From Larkinella knui (GTDB lineage Bacteria > Bacteroidota > Bacteroidia > Cytophagales > Spirosomataceae), in assembly GCF_003858645.1 (NCBI RefSeq), contig NZ_RQJP01000001.1:1178001-1242000 (forward strand): a stretch of DNA of 64,000 nucleotides. Direction: 5' to 3'. A model generated the notes under the pieces. That model saw only the letters and a list, made by a program, of their open reading frames with translations. It was not told the DNA's origin and made no database searches. The position numbers and the translations under genes are program-made. This document shows, piece after piece, positions 35,082 to 45,174 of this stretch. How positions within the stretch are numbered: the first letter of the stretch is position 1; each line of letters begins with the position of its first letter.

Positions 35082-36248
35082 ATGAATAGGAGTCTGACTA
35101 CGCTTTCCACACCCGTTGTATTGCTGGTTCTTTTGACGGCTTGCGGTGGCAACAATAAACCGGCTCAGCAGGGGCCACCTCCACCGACGGCCGTAGCCGT
35201 GGCCGTGGCTAATGAGGGAACGGCCGTTTATTATGACGAATATCCGGCGACGGTAACGCCCCTCAACCAGGTCGAAATCTACCCGCAGATCGCCGGCTAC
35301 ATCACCGGTATTTTCTTCACGGAAGGCCAGGTAGTTGCCCGGGGTCAGAAGTTATACGAGATTGATAAACAGCAGTATCAGGCCAGTTATGACGAAGCGG
35401 TTGCCAATGTCAATGTGGCTCTGGCCAATCTGAACCGCGCCCAGAAAGATGCGGATCGCTACGAAACGCTGGCCAAGCAGGATGCCATTGCCCGTCAGGT
35501 GGTGGATAATGCCGAAGCCGCGCTTGAATCCGCCAAAATGCAGGTTGCGGCCGCACGGGCGAATGTTGCCCGGGTGTCGACCAACGTGAACTATTCAACC
35601 ATCAAAGCGCCGTTGACCGGAACGATTGGAATTTCCCAGGTCAAGCTGGGGGCCGCCGTTTCGCCGGGACAAACGCTGCTGAACACCATTTCGTCGGAAG
35701 ACCCGATTGCGGTCGATATTTCCGTTGATGAAACGGATATTGCCCGCTTTGTTCGTCTGCAAAACCGGAAAACAACCGATTCCACCTTTGTTTTTGTCCT
35801 GCCGGATGGAAGCCCGTATAAAGCATCCGGCAAAATCGGAATCATCGACCGCGCCGTCGATCCGCAAACCGGGACGTTGAAAGTGCGCTTGTTTTTTGCC
35901 AATAAACAGAAACTCCTGAAATCAGGCATGAACGGAAACGTACGCGTTCTGAACAGTGAATCGGGCCAGCGGCTGCTGATTCCCTACAAAGCCGTTACGG
36001 AGCAGATGAGTGAATATTTTGTGTATGTAGTGGGCGATAGTAGCAAAGTATCCCAACGAAAAGTTTCGCTTGGCAGCCGCATTGGCCCCAACATCATTGT
36101 GAAAGAAGGAATTCGTGAGGGTGATAAAATTGTGACAGAAGGTATCCAGAAACTACGGGAAGGAGCGGTTGTGAAAGTTGTCGGCGATTCGGCTGCTGTT
36201 GCGCAGGCACCCACGGCGGCTCAGTCAACAACCGGTCAAACCCGTTAA
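35082..36248 (+). CDS. RND efflux periplasmic adaptor (membrane-fusion) lipoprotein
   Basis: The adaptor has a lipoprotein signal with cysteine in LLVLLTACGG (ATG at 35082; an upstream TTG is less likely). It follows the MFP plan. A beta-barrel and lipoyl half (NQVEIYPQIAGYITGIFFTEG) is followed by an alpha hairpin (residues about 95-165, YDEAVANVNVALANLNRAQK). The second lipoyl half comes next (STIKAPLTGTIGISQVKLGAAV), and a membrane-proximal domain ends the protein. It bridges the inner-membrane pump and the TolC channel. The stop is 12 bp from the permease start. Confidence 0.94.
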   Translation: MNRSLTTLSTPVVLLVLLTACGGNNKPAQQGPPPPTAVAVAVANEGTAVYYDEYPATVTPLNQVEIYPQIAGYITGIFFTEGQVVARGQKLYEIDKQQYQASYDEAVANVNVALANLNRAQKDADRYETLAKQDAIARQVVDNAEAALESAKMQVAAARANVARVSTNVNYSTIKAPLTGTIGISQVKLGAAVSPGQTLLNTISSEDPIAVDISVDETDIARFVRLQNRKTTDSTFVFVLPDGSPYKASGKIGIIDRAVDPQTGTLKVRLFFANKQKLLKSGMNGNVRVLNSESGQRLLIPYKAVTEQMSEYFVYVVGDSSKVSQRKVSLGSRIGPNIIVKEGIREGDKIVTEGIQKLREGAVVKVVGDSAAVAQAPTAAQSTTGQTR

Positions 36249-36260
36249 TCAGCTTTAAAA

Positions 36261-39200
36261 ATGTTTGCCAATACGTTCATCAACCGGCCGGTTACGGCCA
36301 TCGTAATTTCGATTGTCATTGTATTGTTGGGGATTCTGGCCATCATGAACCTGCCGATCGGCCAATACCCGGATATTACACCCCCGGTTGTGCAGGTAAC
36401 GGGAACCTATACCGGTGCCGATGCCCAAACGGTGGAGCAGACGGTGGCTACGCCCATCGAAACGCAGGTAAACGGAACGCCCAACATGCTATACCTGCAA
36501 AGCAACAGCACGAGCGACGGTCGGATGACCATGAACGTGACGTTCAATGTCGGTACGGATGTCAATATTGCCGCCCTCGATGTTCAGAACCGGGTGGGAA
36601 TTGCGCAGCCGCAGCTGCCCTCCGAGGTCACTCGACTGGGGTTGACGGTTCGGAAACGCAACCCGAGTTTGTTTATGCTGGTCGCCATTTATTCGCCGAA
36701 CAAGACCCACGGCGTTTCGTTTCTGGATAATTACGCCAATATTTTCATCCGGGATGCGCTTCTGCGGGTCGAAGGGGTGGGTGATATTTTCTCACGGGCC
36801 GATGACTTCAGTATGCGGATCTGGCTGCAACCGGACAAAATTGCGCAGCTGGGCATGACGCCAGCCGATGTGGTAGCGGCTTTGCAGGAGCAAAACCTTC
36901 AGGTGGCAGCCGGTTCTGTGGGTGCGCCCCCGCAGCAATCCTCACAAGCCTTCGAATACACGGTTTTTACAAATAGCCGGTTAAGCAAAGAAGACGATTT
37001 TCGGAATATCGTTGTTCGTAGTAAGCCTGAAACCGGGTCCATTGTGTACCTGAAAGATGTGGCCCGGGTTCAGTTGGGCAAATTCAGTTACGTCAGCAAC
37101 TCGTTTGTCGACGGCAACCGGGCTGCCTATTTGCTGCTGTATCAGTTGCCGGGAAGCAACGCCCTTTCCACGGCCAAAGGGGTGTATGCCGCGATGGACC
37201 AGCTGAAAAAGACGTTCCCCAAAGACATCGATTACGTCGTGCCGTTTGAGTCGGTTTCGGTGGTTCAGGTTTCGGTCGATGAAGTGGTTGAAACCCTGCT
37301 GGAAGCCCTGGCGCTGGTTACGATTGTGGTATTTTTGTTCCTGCAAAACTGGCGGGCAACCCTGATTCCGGTTCTGGCCATTCCCGTTTCCATCCTCGGA
37401 ACATTCGCCTTTTTCATCCCGCTCGGTTTCACCATCAATACGCTTACCTTATTTGGGTTTGTACTGGCGATCGGGATTGTGGTCGATGATGCCATTGTGG
37501 TCGTCGAAGCGGTTCAGCATTACATCGATCATGAGCGGATTTCGGCTAAAGAAGCCACTCGAAAAGCCATGCGGGATATTTCCGGCCCGGTGGTAGCGAT
37601 CGCCCTCATTCTGGCAGCCGTGTTTGTTCCGGTGGGTTTCATTCCCGGAATTGTCGGTCGGCTCTACCAGCAATTTGCCATTACCATCGCGGTTTCGGTT
37701 CTGCTTTCGGCCTTTATTGCCCTTTCGCTCACCCCGGCTTTGTGCGCATTGATGCTGAAACCGACGGTAATCAATGCGAAATCAAAAGGACTGAATTGGT
37801 TTTTCTTCAAGTTTAACAACTGGTTTGAACGGACGAGCAATTCCTATGGCGGGGGAGTCAACCGGCTCATCAAATCATCGCCCCTGGTGTTAATTCTGCT
37901 GGCCTGTCTGTTCGTAGGAACCGGTTTTCTGTTCAAAAATAAACCGACCGGTTTTATTCCAACGGAAGATGAAGGCCGGGTGATCATCACCTACGAAATT
38001 CCCGAAGCGGCTTCGACCACGCGCAGTTTAACGGTTTTGAACCGGGTGATGGATATCCTGAAACAGCAGCCTTACGTCGCCCACTTTTCCGCCCTGGGCG
38101 GTTTGAATGCCGTCACCTTTTCCAGTAAATCGAACAGTGGTACGGTTTTTACCCAGTTAAAACCGTGGGATGAACGGACGGATAAGTCGGTTCAGATCGA
38201 TTCGGTGGTGGTCAAACTCCAGCGTGCTCTGTCGACCATCAAAGAAGCGAATGTGGTCGTTATTCCGCCACCGGCTATTCCGGGTCTGGGTCAAACGGCC
38301 GGTTTTACCTTTGAAATTGAACAGCGGGAAAGTACTGACGACGTGAAAGCCTTTGATAAAGTGGTGCAGACATTCGTTGCCGAAACCAACAAGCGACCGG
38401 AAATAGCCCGGGCCTTTACCTACTTTACATCCAAAACCCCGGCTTTCCGGGTCGATGTGGATCGGGAAAAATGCAAGAAGCTGGGCATCAATGTCAGTGA
38501 AGTGTATACGACGATGCAGACCTATCTGGGAAGTATTTACGTCAATGACTTCATCGTCTACGGCCGGAAATTCCGGGTCGTCGCCCAGGCCGATACAGCC
38601 TATCGGGCCGACATTCAGCAGCTGAACCGGTATTTTGTGCGTAACCGATCGGGCGCCATGGTGCCACTCAGTACGGTGATTAAAACGGAAGTCATTGAAA
38701 ACGCCCCCCTGATTTCACACTACAACCTGTTTCGCTCTGTCGAAATCAACGGGAGTCCAAAACCGGGATACAGCAGCGGCCAGGCCATCGACGCCTTGCG
38801 TGAGGTGGCCGACAAAGTACTACCGGCGGGCTATGGCTACGACTTTTCGGGGTTAAGTCGGGAAGAAATCAGTTCCGGCTCCAGTACGGTTTATATATTC
38901 GGCTTATCAATTTTGTTCGTCTTTTTGTTCCTCGCTGCGCTTTACGAAAGCTGGTCCGTGCCGTTTGCCGTTCTGCTGTCGGTTCCTATTGGAGCCTTTG
39001 GCGCCATTCTGACGTTGACGTTGATTCCGTATCTGAGCAATAATATTTATGCCCAGATTGGTTTAATCACGCTGATTGGTCTGGCCGCTAAAAATGCGAT
39101 TCTGATTGTCGAATTTGCGAAGGAGCGCGTCGATCGGGGCGTAGACTTGCTGGAAGCGACACTCGACGCGGTGAAACTGCGGCTTCGCCCGATCATCATG

Positions 39201-39455
39201 ACGTCGCTGGCTTTCATTCTGGGGGTATTACCGCTCGTATTGGCCAGTGGAGCCGGTGCGGTTGCGCGGAAAACCATTGGCTGGACGGTTTTTGGCGGGA
39301 TGTTGGCGGCTACTTCGCTGGCCATATTTGTAGTCCCGGTTCTGTTCGTAACCATCACCCGGTTTGCCTACGGCAAGAAAAAGCTGGAAGAACTGAAGCA
39401 AAATGCCAAAAAGCCGGAGCTACAACTGCAGGAAAATGACGGGGTTGCGCTTTAG
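36261..39455 (+). CDS. RND multidrug efflux permease (HAE1 family, AcrB-like)
   Basis: The 1064-residue inner-membrane pump exports hydrophobic compounds using the proton gradient. Twelve transmembrane helices and two large periplasmic loops are visible. Landmarks are FINRPVTAIVISIVIVLLG at the N-terminus, LPIGQYPDITPP, GIVVDDAIVVVEAVQ in TM4 with the paired Asp that carry protons, and the second-half counterpart GLAAKNAILIVEFAKE. The specific substrates cannot be predicted. It is the third gene of the efflux operon and ends three bases from a convergent sigma-factor gene. Confidence 0.95.
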   Translation: MFANTFINRPVTAIVISIVIVLLGILAIMNLPIGQYPDITPPVVQVTGTYTGADAQTVEQTVATPIETQVNGTPNMLYLQSNSTSDGRMTMNVTFNVGTDVNIAALDVQNRVGIAQPQLPSEVTRLGLTVRKRNPSLFMLVAIYSPNKTHGVSFLDNYANIFIRDALLRVEGVGDIFSRADDFSMRIWLQPDKIAQLGMTPADVVAALQEQNLQVAAGSVGAPPQQSSQAFEYTVFTNSRLSKEDDFRNIVVRSKPETGSIVYLKDVARVQLGKFSYVSNSFVDGNRAAYLLLYQLPGSNALSTAKGVYAAMDQLKKTFPKDIDYVVPFESVSVVQVSVDEVVETLLEALALVTIVVFLFLQNWRATLIPVLAIPVSILGTFAFFIPLGFTINTLTLFGFVLAIGIVVDDAIVVVEAVQHYIDHERISAKEATRKAMRDISGPVVAIALILAAVFVPVGFIPGIVGRLYQQFAITIAVSVLLSAFIALSLTPALCALMLKPTVINAKSKGLNWFFFKFNNWFERTSNSYGGGVNRLIKSSPLVLILLACLFVGTGFLFKNKPTGFIPTEDEGRVIITYEIPEAASTTRSLTVLNRVMDILKQQPYVAHFSALGGLNAVTFSSKSNSGTVFTQLKPWDERTDKSVQIDSVVVKLQRALSTIKEANVVVIPPPAIPGLGQTAGFTFEIEQRESTDDVKAFDKVVQTFVAETNKRPEIARAFTYFTSKTPAFRVDVDREKCKKLGINVSEVYTTMQTYLGSIYVNDFIVYGRKFRVVAQADTAYRADIQQLNRYFVRNRSGAMVPLSTVIKTEVIENAPLISHYNLFRSVEINGSPKPGYSSGQAIDALREVADKVLPAGYGYDFSGLSREEISSGSSTVYIFGLSILFVFLFLAALYESWSVPFAVLLSVPIGAFGAILTLTLIPYLSNNIYAQIGLITLIGLAAKNAILIVEFAKERVDRGVDLLEATLDAVKLRLRPIIMTSLAFILGVLPLVLASGAGAVARKTIGWTVFGGMLAATSLAIFVVPVLFVTITRFAYGKKKLEELKQNAKKPELQLQENDGVAL

Positions 39456-39458
39456 CCC

Positions 39459-40019
39459 TTATTGAAACGCAAACTGATCACTGCGGAACGTTTGCCGAAG
39501 CTGAATGAGGGCAATCCGGGTCCAGGTTTTAACCGTTCCGAGCGGCAGGTTGAGCTGCTCGGCGGTTTCCTGCTGGGTATATCCCTTAAAATAGATCAGC
39601 TCGATGATTTGCCAGTGGCGGGGGTCAAGCGTCGTATTGACCACATCGCTGAATCCGATGTAGCCCACTGTATTGAACGTTGCATGCATACCGATCAGGT
39701 AGCCGTCTTGCGGTAATTCAACATGCGGGGCTTTATTGCGGGAGCGCAGATAATCGAGGGCGGTATTCCGGGTTACGTTGAGCAGCCAGGTGAATAACCG
39801 TCCTTTATTGGGGTCATGCCGGTGGATGTTTTTCCAGACTTTTACGAATGTATCCTGTAATAAATCCTCGGCCTCCGTTTCGTTTTTAACAATTTTGGTA
39901 ATTACACCCAGCAGAGTGGCGGCATAGCGATCGTATAATTGGCTGAACGCAATACGACTATGGGATTTTAATCCCTCAATCAGATCCGTTTCGCAAGCGG
40001 TAGTAAAAGACTTTTTCAA
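39459..40019 (-). CDS. ECF-type RNA polymerase sigma factor
   Basis: The 186-residue protein has sigma region 2 (LYDRYAATLLGVITKIVKNE, then AEDLLQDTFVKVWKNI) and region 4 with a helix-turn-helix (QQETAEQLNLPLGTVKTWTRIALIQLR). There is no region 1 or 3, as in ECF factors. No anti-sigma gene is adjacent, which is unusual since most ECF factors are paired with one. It converges on the efflux operon with a three-base gap, so it might influence it, but no direct evidence exists. Confidence 0.93.
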   Translation of the reverse strand: MKKSFTTACETDLIEGLKSHSRIAFSQLYDRYAATLLGVITKIVKNETEAEDLLQDTFVKVWKNIHRHDPNKGRLFTWLLNVTRNTALDYLRSRNKAPHVELPQDGYLIGMHATFNTVGYIGFSDVVNTTLDPRHWQIIELIYFKGYTQQETAEQLNLPLGTVKTWTRIALIQLRQTFRSDQFAFQ

Positions 40020-40227
40020 AAGGAAGTAAAGAATAGTAGGGTGATCAATTTCGAATTCTGGTAGCTTTTGCTACTTCCCGTTTCCTGTTACACAATACCA
40101 GCCACGCACTGAGATCGAATCTGATTACTTAACTAAAACCGCATTAAATTGTTCTGAATGCCGTTATTTCGTGTACTATTTTAGGGTTACATGCGGAAAA
40201 TACTTAAAATTTAGTAGGTATCAGAAA

Positions 40228-40266
40228 ACAAAAAGAGCTTCCTGACCAACAGGAAGCTCTTTTTGT
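40228..40266 (-). terminator. Intrinsic terminator of the FadL-type gene
   Basis: The arms at 40228-40244 and 40250-40266 form a perfect 17 bp stem with a five-base loop, with A/T runs built into the ends. It lies 17 bases after the stop codon of the minus-strand porin gene. Confidence 0.88.
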
Positions 40267-40282
40267 TGCAGAGGAATCGTTC

Positions 40283-41827
40283 TTAAAAGAATACACCCGC
40301 TGTGAGCGTAATATTCGTTAGCTTCGAATCGATTTGGGCGGATGCATAATCCGAGGTGTTGGGCAAGGTATAGGGCGTGTAAGCCGACTTAAACGTGTTG
40401 TAGGTCACGCTTCCGTCCAGGAAAAAACGATCGGTACGAAAACCCAAGCCACCCGACAGCAGTAACCGGCTCCGGTCGATGTTATTCAACCGCTCTTTAT
40501 ACGCATCGGGTAAATAGGCAACACCACCCCGGATTCGCAGCAGGCCCGCCCGGATTTCGGCACCGGCCCGCAGGTTGACCACATTTTGGTAGGTGCCCTG
40601 GATCTCTCTTTTTACATCATTCTTGAAGGCCGTATTGTCCTGCGCGTCATAAACGTTGGTGGTAACCCGCATCCCCGAATAACCTACGTAATCGGCGGTT
40701 GCGGTGATAAAGCCGATTTTGCCCGAACCCAGAAAGTAAGTCAACCCACCAGACGCCCGGAAGGGAGTCGTTAACGAATAATCAAAGTTATTCGGCGTAA
40801 CAAAAACTTCTCCTTTTTCGAGGGGCAAATTCGGGTCTCTGGCCACGGCGCGAAGCGATTGCTCGAACGATTCTTTTACGCTGGTAAATGTTGGCGTTGT
40901 TAGCGAAGCACCTACCTGCAAATTACGATCAGGTTTATAGATGATGCCCAACGAGGCATTTATGCCGGTACCCGTCACTGAGAAGTTGTCGATCTGGCTG
41001 TAATTATCGAAAACCGCTCCACCAATAACCGTTTCCTTGTAGACATTTTCGAAATCGTAACGCAGTCGGCTAATCCCTAAAGACGCGCCGATGTACAACT
41101 TATCATCCAAATTACCGGCATAGCCTATGGTCCATTGCGAATTGGAACCCGACGATTCAAACGTATTTAACTGCTGGGTTGGAGCCGTGGCATCGTACCG
41201 GAAATAGGGTGGACCGGTTACCGCTGTATTGCTGGTTGGCGAGCCGTTGATTAAAAAAAGCTGGTAGGCTGCGGCAGAAGGAAAATCGGCTTCATTGGTA
41301 TTTTGGTTGTAAGCGTTATTAATCTGATCGCCCGTCAGGTTTCGGTTATTGGCATCAACGATGTACGTATCAACAATCGAGCTTCGGTTATTTCGTCCCT
41401 GAAATTGAAAGCTGTTGTTCAAATTAACGTGCCGACTGTAGGTAATTCCTAGAGCGGTTCGGCGCCAGCGTCGGTTTTCATTTTGTTTATTACCCGCTAA
41501 CACGACCCCAAATTGACTGATATTTCCCTTCGTGGTGTTGTTCGTCGTCAGGTTGCCGAGGTAAGTAGCCTGTGAATTTAACAGATTGAATGACGGACTC
41601 AGACTAATTTCCGAGCGGTTGTAAAACCCTAAACCGGCCGGGTTGCCAAAGGTTGAACTGGCATCGCCACCCAGGCTGGCATGATTGCCACCCAGACCGC
41701 GCATCCGGGCCGTTCCGGTTTGATTTACTTCGGAATACCGAAAGGCATCGCCAGCGTAAATATCAGCCTGGCCAAAAGCTGTGCCTGCGTACAGGAGCAA
41801 CCCCACAATGCAGATACTATTTTTCAT
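40283..41827 (-). CDS. OmpP1/FadL/TodX-family outer-membrane transporter
   Basis: The 514-residue protein starts with a signal peptide ending TAFGQ. It then has the FadL-type hatch region (GTARMRGLGGNHASLGGDASSTFGNPAGL, where the NPAGL box is the family mark). About fourteen amphipathic strands follow and it closes with a terminal strand ending in GVFF. The family imports hydrophobic molecules across the outer membrane. The substrate is not known here. It has its own terminator. The next gene upstream is a surface lipoprotein. Confidence 0.88.
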   Translation of the reverse strand: MKNSICIVGLLLYAGTAFGQADIYAGDAFRYSEVNQTGTARMRGLGGNHASLGGDASSTFGNPAGLGFYNRSEISLSPSFNLLNSQATYLGNLTTNNTTKGNISQFGVVLAGNKQNENRRWRRTALGITYSRHVNLNNSFQFQGRNNRSSIVDTYIVDANNRNLTGDQINNAYNQNTNEADFPSAAAYQLFLINGSPTSNTAVTGPPYFRYDATAPTQQLNTFESSGSNSQWTIGYAGNLDDKLYIGASLGISRLRYDFENVYKETVIGGAVFDNYSQIDNFSVTGTGINASLGIIYKPDRNLQVGASLTTPTFTSVKESFEQSLRAVARDPNLPLEKGEVFVTPNNFDYSLTTPFRASGGLTYFLGSGKIGFITATADYVGYSGMRVTTNVYDAQDNTAFKNDVKREIQGTYQNVVNLRAGAEIRAGLLRIRGGVAYLPDAYKERLNNIDRSRLLLSGGLGFRTDRFFLDGSVTYNTFKSAYTPYTLPNTSDYASAQIDSKLTNITLTAGVFF

Positions 41828-41983
41828 AAAATTAGGTGCTAGAAGTTAAAATCATCTACCGGACTTGTATGGTAACTCGCATTTCGAACTATAGATGCCT
41901 GAAAGGGTCGTTTAGTTTAAAATAACCCGAAAAAACTTCTTTGGTTCGTTTTGTCCCCACCATTCCGGCACGATAATACAACG

Positions 41984-42019
41984 AAAAAGCCCGTCGATTG
42001 TAACATCGACGGGCTTTTT
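41984..42019 (-). terminator. Intrinsic terminator of the Tyr/Gly-rich lipoprotein gene
   Basis: The arms at 41984-41998 and 42005-42019 form a perfect 15 bp GC-rich stem with a six-base loop. A/T runs on each side allow function in either direction. It lies 41 bp after the stop of the minus-strand lipoprotein gene. Confidence 0.88.
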
Positions 42020-42059
42020 ATTTTTAGTAGCCACGGTATCAGTGGCATGATTTTCGAAA

Positions 42060-43355
42060 TTAACGGGGACCACGCGATCCGCCACCGCCAGAGTAGCCGC
42101 CACCACCACCGCTCGATCCGCCAACACTGCCACCCCGGCTGCCTCCGCTGTTGAACGAAGGTGCGCTGTAACTGGGTTGGGAAGGCGGACTGTAACTGCG
42201 TTGTACAGGCGCTTCATACGAACGGGTTGGTGCCTGGTACGTATTATGCTGAGGGGCACTGTACCGTGCTCCGCCATTGTCGGAGGGCGGAGTGTAGCTA
42301 CCTCGACCGTTCTGGCGGGGAGCCGCGTAGTAGTCTGAATTGCTTGGAGCGCTATAGGTCGGTGCTGAATACGAATTATTGGCACTCGCCCGGCCACCGC
42401 TGCTCGATCCTCCGTAGTAATAGTCATTCCCGCGACTATTCTGACGTCCAGCGCCGTAAGACGACCCGCCAGTATTGACCGAACCGGAGTTGGTGTTGTT
42501 TGGACGGCTGTAATAGGCGTTATTGCTCGTGTTGTTCGAAGAGTTCAACTCACCGGACCGACGGCCACCGCTGTTGCCGTTGTAACTCCGGGGTGTATTG
42601 ACAAAATCTCCGTTGTACCGGTCGCGGCTCGATCCGCCACGGGCACCGTAAGTCGCATTGCGGTTTGCCCCAATGTTGTTGTAATTGTTGACAATCACCG
42701 TCGAACGTCCGTAGCCACCACCATAGTACGAATAGGGGCTGTAGAAGCTGTTATAACCGTATCCGTAAGGCGAGTAGAACGAGTCGTAGAAACCGCCACC
42801 GTAACCGAACGGACTATAGGCATAACCACCACCGAAGCCAAACGGGCTGTAGAAAGGGCTATAAAACGGACTGTAGAAGCTGTTGTAACCCCAGGATGAC
42901 ATGCCCAGACCGATACCCAGGCTCAGACCGCCATAAAATGGACTGTTCCAGCCCCAACGGTTCCAGCTTGAGTTCATCATCGCGGTATTATACCCGTTTG
43001 AAAATCCGCTGGTGTACGCATTGTCGGTATTCCAGCCCGGATCCGGCGAAATGCCACGCGTTACCTTACGCGCCGACACTTCACTGTAGTATTCGTCGTC
43101 GTTGTACTGACCCGTCTGCTGATCGTTAAAATCCGGATTGGAGTTCAACGTCCGTTGGTCGAACCGTTGCGTCGATTGACGATCGGTCAACCGTTTCGAT
43201 TTTTGGGGAGATGAAATGACGGCTGCATCGGATGACGAACCGTAAAGATCATCAAATTCACCCGCATTCTGGGCGGTTTGTTTACTGGAGCTACAGCCCC
43301 AAAAGCCAACCGCGGCCAGTAAAGTCAGGTATTTCCAGGTGTGAAGCAGTTTCAT
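42060..43355 (-). CDS. Low-complexity Tyr/Gly/Ser-rich prolipoprotein with FYSPF repeats
   Basis: The 431-residue protein has a lipoprotein signal with cysteine near residue 21 (AVGFWGCSSSK). Residues about 150-225 carry short tandem repeats (NSFYSPFYSPFYSPFGFGGG, SPFGYGGG, SFYSPYGYGYN). The C-terminal half is rich in Gly, Ser, Tyr and Asn. Its closing tail, GGSRGGSVGGSSGGGGGY, is typical of extended or disordered surface proteins. Such composition suggests an adhesive or fibre-forming surface component, but no domain is recognised. The nearest genes are a porin downstream and proS divergent upstream. Confidence 0.8.
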   Translation of the reverse strand: MKLLHTWKYLTLLAAVGFWGCSSSKQTAQNAGEFDDLYGSSSDAAVISSPQKSKRLTDRQSTQRFDQRTLNSNPDFNDQQTGQYNDDEYYSEVSARKVTRGISPDPGWNTDNAYTSGFSNGYNTAMMNSSWNRWGWNSPFYGGLSLGIGLGMSSWGYNSFYSPFYSPFYSPFGFGGGYAYSPFGYGGGFYDSFYSPYGYGYNSFYSPYSYYGGGYGRSTVIVNNYNNIGANRNATYGARGGSSRDRYNGDFVNTPRSYNGNSGGRRSGELNSSNNTSNNAYYSRPNNTNSGSVNTGGSSYGAGRQNSRGNDYYYGGSSSGGRASANNSYSAPTYSAPSNSDYYAAPRQNGRGSYTPPSDNGGARYSAPQHNTYQAPTRSYEAPVQRSYSPPSQPSYSAPSFNSGGSRGGSVGGSSGGGGGYSGGGGSRGPR

Positions 43356-43417
43356 AGTGTTGTTTGATAAAAGGTTCTAGGGACCATTTATATTGCTAAA
43401 ACGCAGAAGTTGACAAA

Positions 43418-43470
43418 TTGATTACAAATAAGCTGTTTGATTACAAATATAGGAGAAAAACCTATCTTTG
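43418..43470 (+). promoter_or_regulatory. proS promoter region with 13 bp direct repeat
   Basis: TATCTTTG at 43463-43470 is a full match to the Bacteroidota -7 motif. Upstream, TTGATTACAAATA occurs twice, at 43418-43430 and 43437-43449, exactly 19 bases apart. The second copy begins where a -33 element would lie (spacing 23 from TTTG). The pair may be an operator or two promoter-associated sites. It lies in the divergent gap between the lipoprotein gene and proS. Confidence 0.45.
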
Positions 43471-43545
43471 CAAGCTTCACATAACATTAGACCCACATTT
43501 GTATGTTACGGTTTAATCGTAACAAAAAAATATTTTTAGTCAGAC

Positions 43546-45018
43546 ATGGCAAAAGCTATTCCTTCGCGTTCCGAGAATTATTCCGAGTGGTATAACGAGT
43601 TAATTAAAAGAGCGGATCTGGCCGAAAACTCGGCGGTTCGTGGCTGTATGATCATTAAACCGTATGGGTTTTCAATATGGGAAAAGATGCAGCGGGCTTT
43701 AGACGATATGTTTAAGGAAACCGGCCACAGCAATGCCTATTTCCCTTTGTTCATTCCCAAATCCTTTCTGAGCAAAGAAGCTTCGCACGTGGAAGGCTTT
43801 GCCAAGGAGTGTGCCGTGGTGACGCATTACCGGCTGAAAAACGCCGAAGATGGCTCCGGAGTTATCGTTGACCCGGAAGCCAAACTGGAAGAAGAACTGA
43901 TCGTACGGCCCACCTCCGAAACCGTTATCTGGAGTACCTACAAAAACTGGATTCAGTCGTACCGTGACCTGCCGCTGCTGATCAACCAGTGGGCCAATGT
44001 GGTTCGCTGGGAAATGCGGACCCGGATTTTTCTGCGGACGTCCGAATTTCTCTGGCAGGAGGGCCACACCGCCCACGCCACGGCGAAGGAAGCGATGGAA
44101 GAAACGACCCAGATGCTGAATGTCTATGCAACCTTTGCGGAAGAATGGATGGCCATGCCGGTAATTCGGGGGACCAAAACCGCCAACGAACGGTTTGCCG
44201 GAGCCGACGATACGCTCTGTATCGAGGCTATGATGCAGGACGGCAAGGCATTGCAGGCCGGTACCTCTCACTTTCTGGGCCAGAATTTCGCGAAAGCCTT
44301 CGATGTGAAATTCCTGACGAAAGACAACCAGCAGGATTACGTCTGGGGAACTTCCTGGGGCGTTAGTACGCGGTTGATGGGCGCGCTCATTATGGCGCAC
44401 TCCGATGACGACGGCCTGGTTTTGCCGCCGAAACTGGCACCCATTCAGGTGGTAATCATCCCGATATTTCGAAATGACGAGCAATTGGCGCAGCTGTCGG
44501 AAAAAATCAATCCGCTGATTAAAGAATTGCGCAAAGCCGGTATTTCGGTGAAATACGATACCAGCGACGCGAACAAGCCCGGCTGGAAATTTGCCGAGTA
44601 TGAGCTTCGCGGAGTGCCGGTTCGGCTGGCGATGGGCATGCGTGATCTGGAAAACAATACCGTCGAAATTGCCCGCCGGGATCTGAAAACGAAAGAAACC
44701 ATTTCCGCTGAGGGACTAGTGGCTCATATTCAGAGTTTGCTGGACGAAATTCAGGCCAGTATCTACAAAAAAGCCGCCCAATTCCGGCAGGAAAATACAT
44801 TCCGGGTCGATACGTACGACGCGTTTAAAGAGCAGCTTGAAAAAGGCGGTTTTTTAATGGCACACTGGGACGGAACTTCCGAAACCGAAGAGGCCATTAA
44901 AGAAGAAACCAAAGCCACCATTCGCTGCATTCCACTGGATGCTGAACTCGAAGAAGGAACCTGTATTTACAGCGGAAAACCTTCAAAACAACGAGTTGTA
45001 TTTGCCCGGGCTTATTAA
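43546..45018 (+). CDS. proS: Prolyl-tRNA synthetase (archaeal/eukaryote-like type)
   Basis: The class II synthetase charges tRNA-Pro. The 490-residue protein belongs to the shorter ProS type without the bacterial editing insertion. Motif 1 is around [21 protein letters not shown], motif 2 around [25 protein letters not shown], and motif 3 around [18 protein letters not shown]. An anticodon-binding domain and a C-terminal extension ending [10 protein letters not shown] complete it. The latter has Cys residues ([11 protein letters not shown] and GTCIYSGK) that may hold zinc. A promoter-like TATCTTTG lies 75 bases upstream. Confidence 0.95.
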   Translation: MAKAIPSRSENYSEWYNELIKRADLAENSAVRGCMIIKPYGFSIWEKMQRALDDMFKETGHSNAYFPLFIPKSFLSKEASHVEGFAKECAVVTHYRLKNAEDGSGVIVDPEAKLEEELIVRPTSETVIWSTYKNWIQSYRDLPLLINQWANVVRWEMRTRIFLRTSEFLWQEGHTAHATAKEAMEETTQMLNVYATFAEEWMAMPVIRGTKTANERFAGADDTLCIEAMMQDGKALQAGTSHFLGQNFAKAFDVKFLTKDNQQDYVWGTSWGVSTRLMGALIMAHSDDDGLVLPPKLAPIQVVIIPIFRNDEQLAQLSEKINPLIKELRKAGISVKYDTSDANKPGWKFAEYELRGVPVRLAMGMRDLENNTVEIARRDLKTKETISAEGLVAHIQSLLDEIQASIYKKAAQFRQENTFRVDTYDAFKEQLEKGGFLMAHWDGTSETEEAIKEETKATIRCIPLDAELEEGTCIYSGKPSKQRVVFARAY

Positions 45019-45174
45019 GCGACGGCTCGTTGACCGGCAAGAACAGCCCTGATGCTGAGTGGTTTACTAGCCTGGTGGCCTTGAAATGTTAGTACGCGGG
45101 TTCAAATAATCGGCTAAATGTGACTGACTTTCGACGGGTTTGGGTAGTTTTGCCAGCACACAATTAAATTTATT

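Noticed and set aside
33690-39455. Efflux operon as a possible antibiotic-resistance island
   Set aside because: The composition matches its surroundings and such RND operons are ordinary chromosomal genes in Bacteroidota.
41912-42427. Minus-strand frame overlapping the end of the Tyr/Gly-rich lipoprotein gene
   Set aside because: It is a shifted reading of the repetitive Gly/Ser DNA and runs across a terminator.
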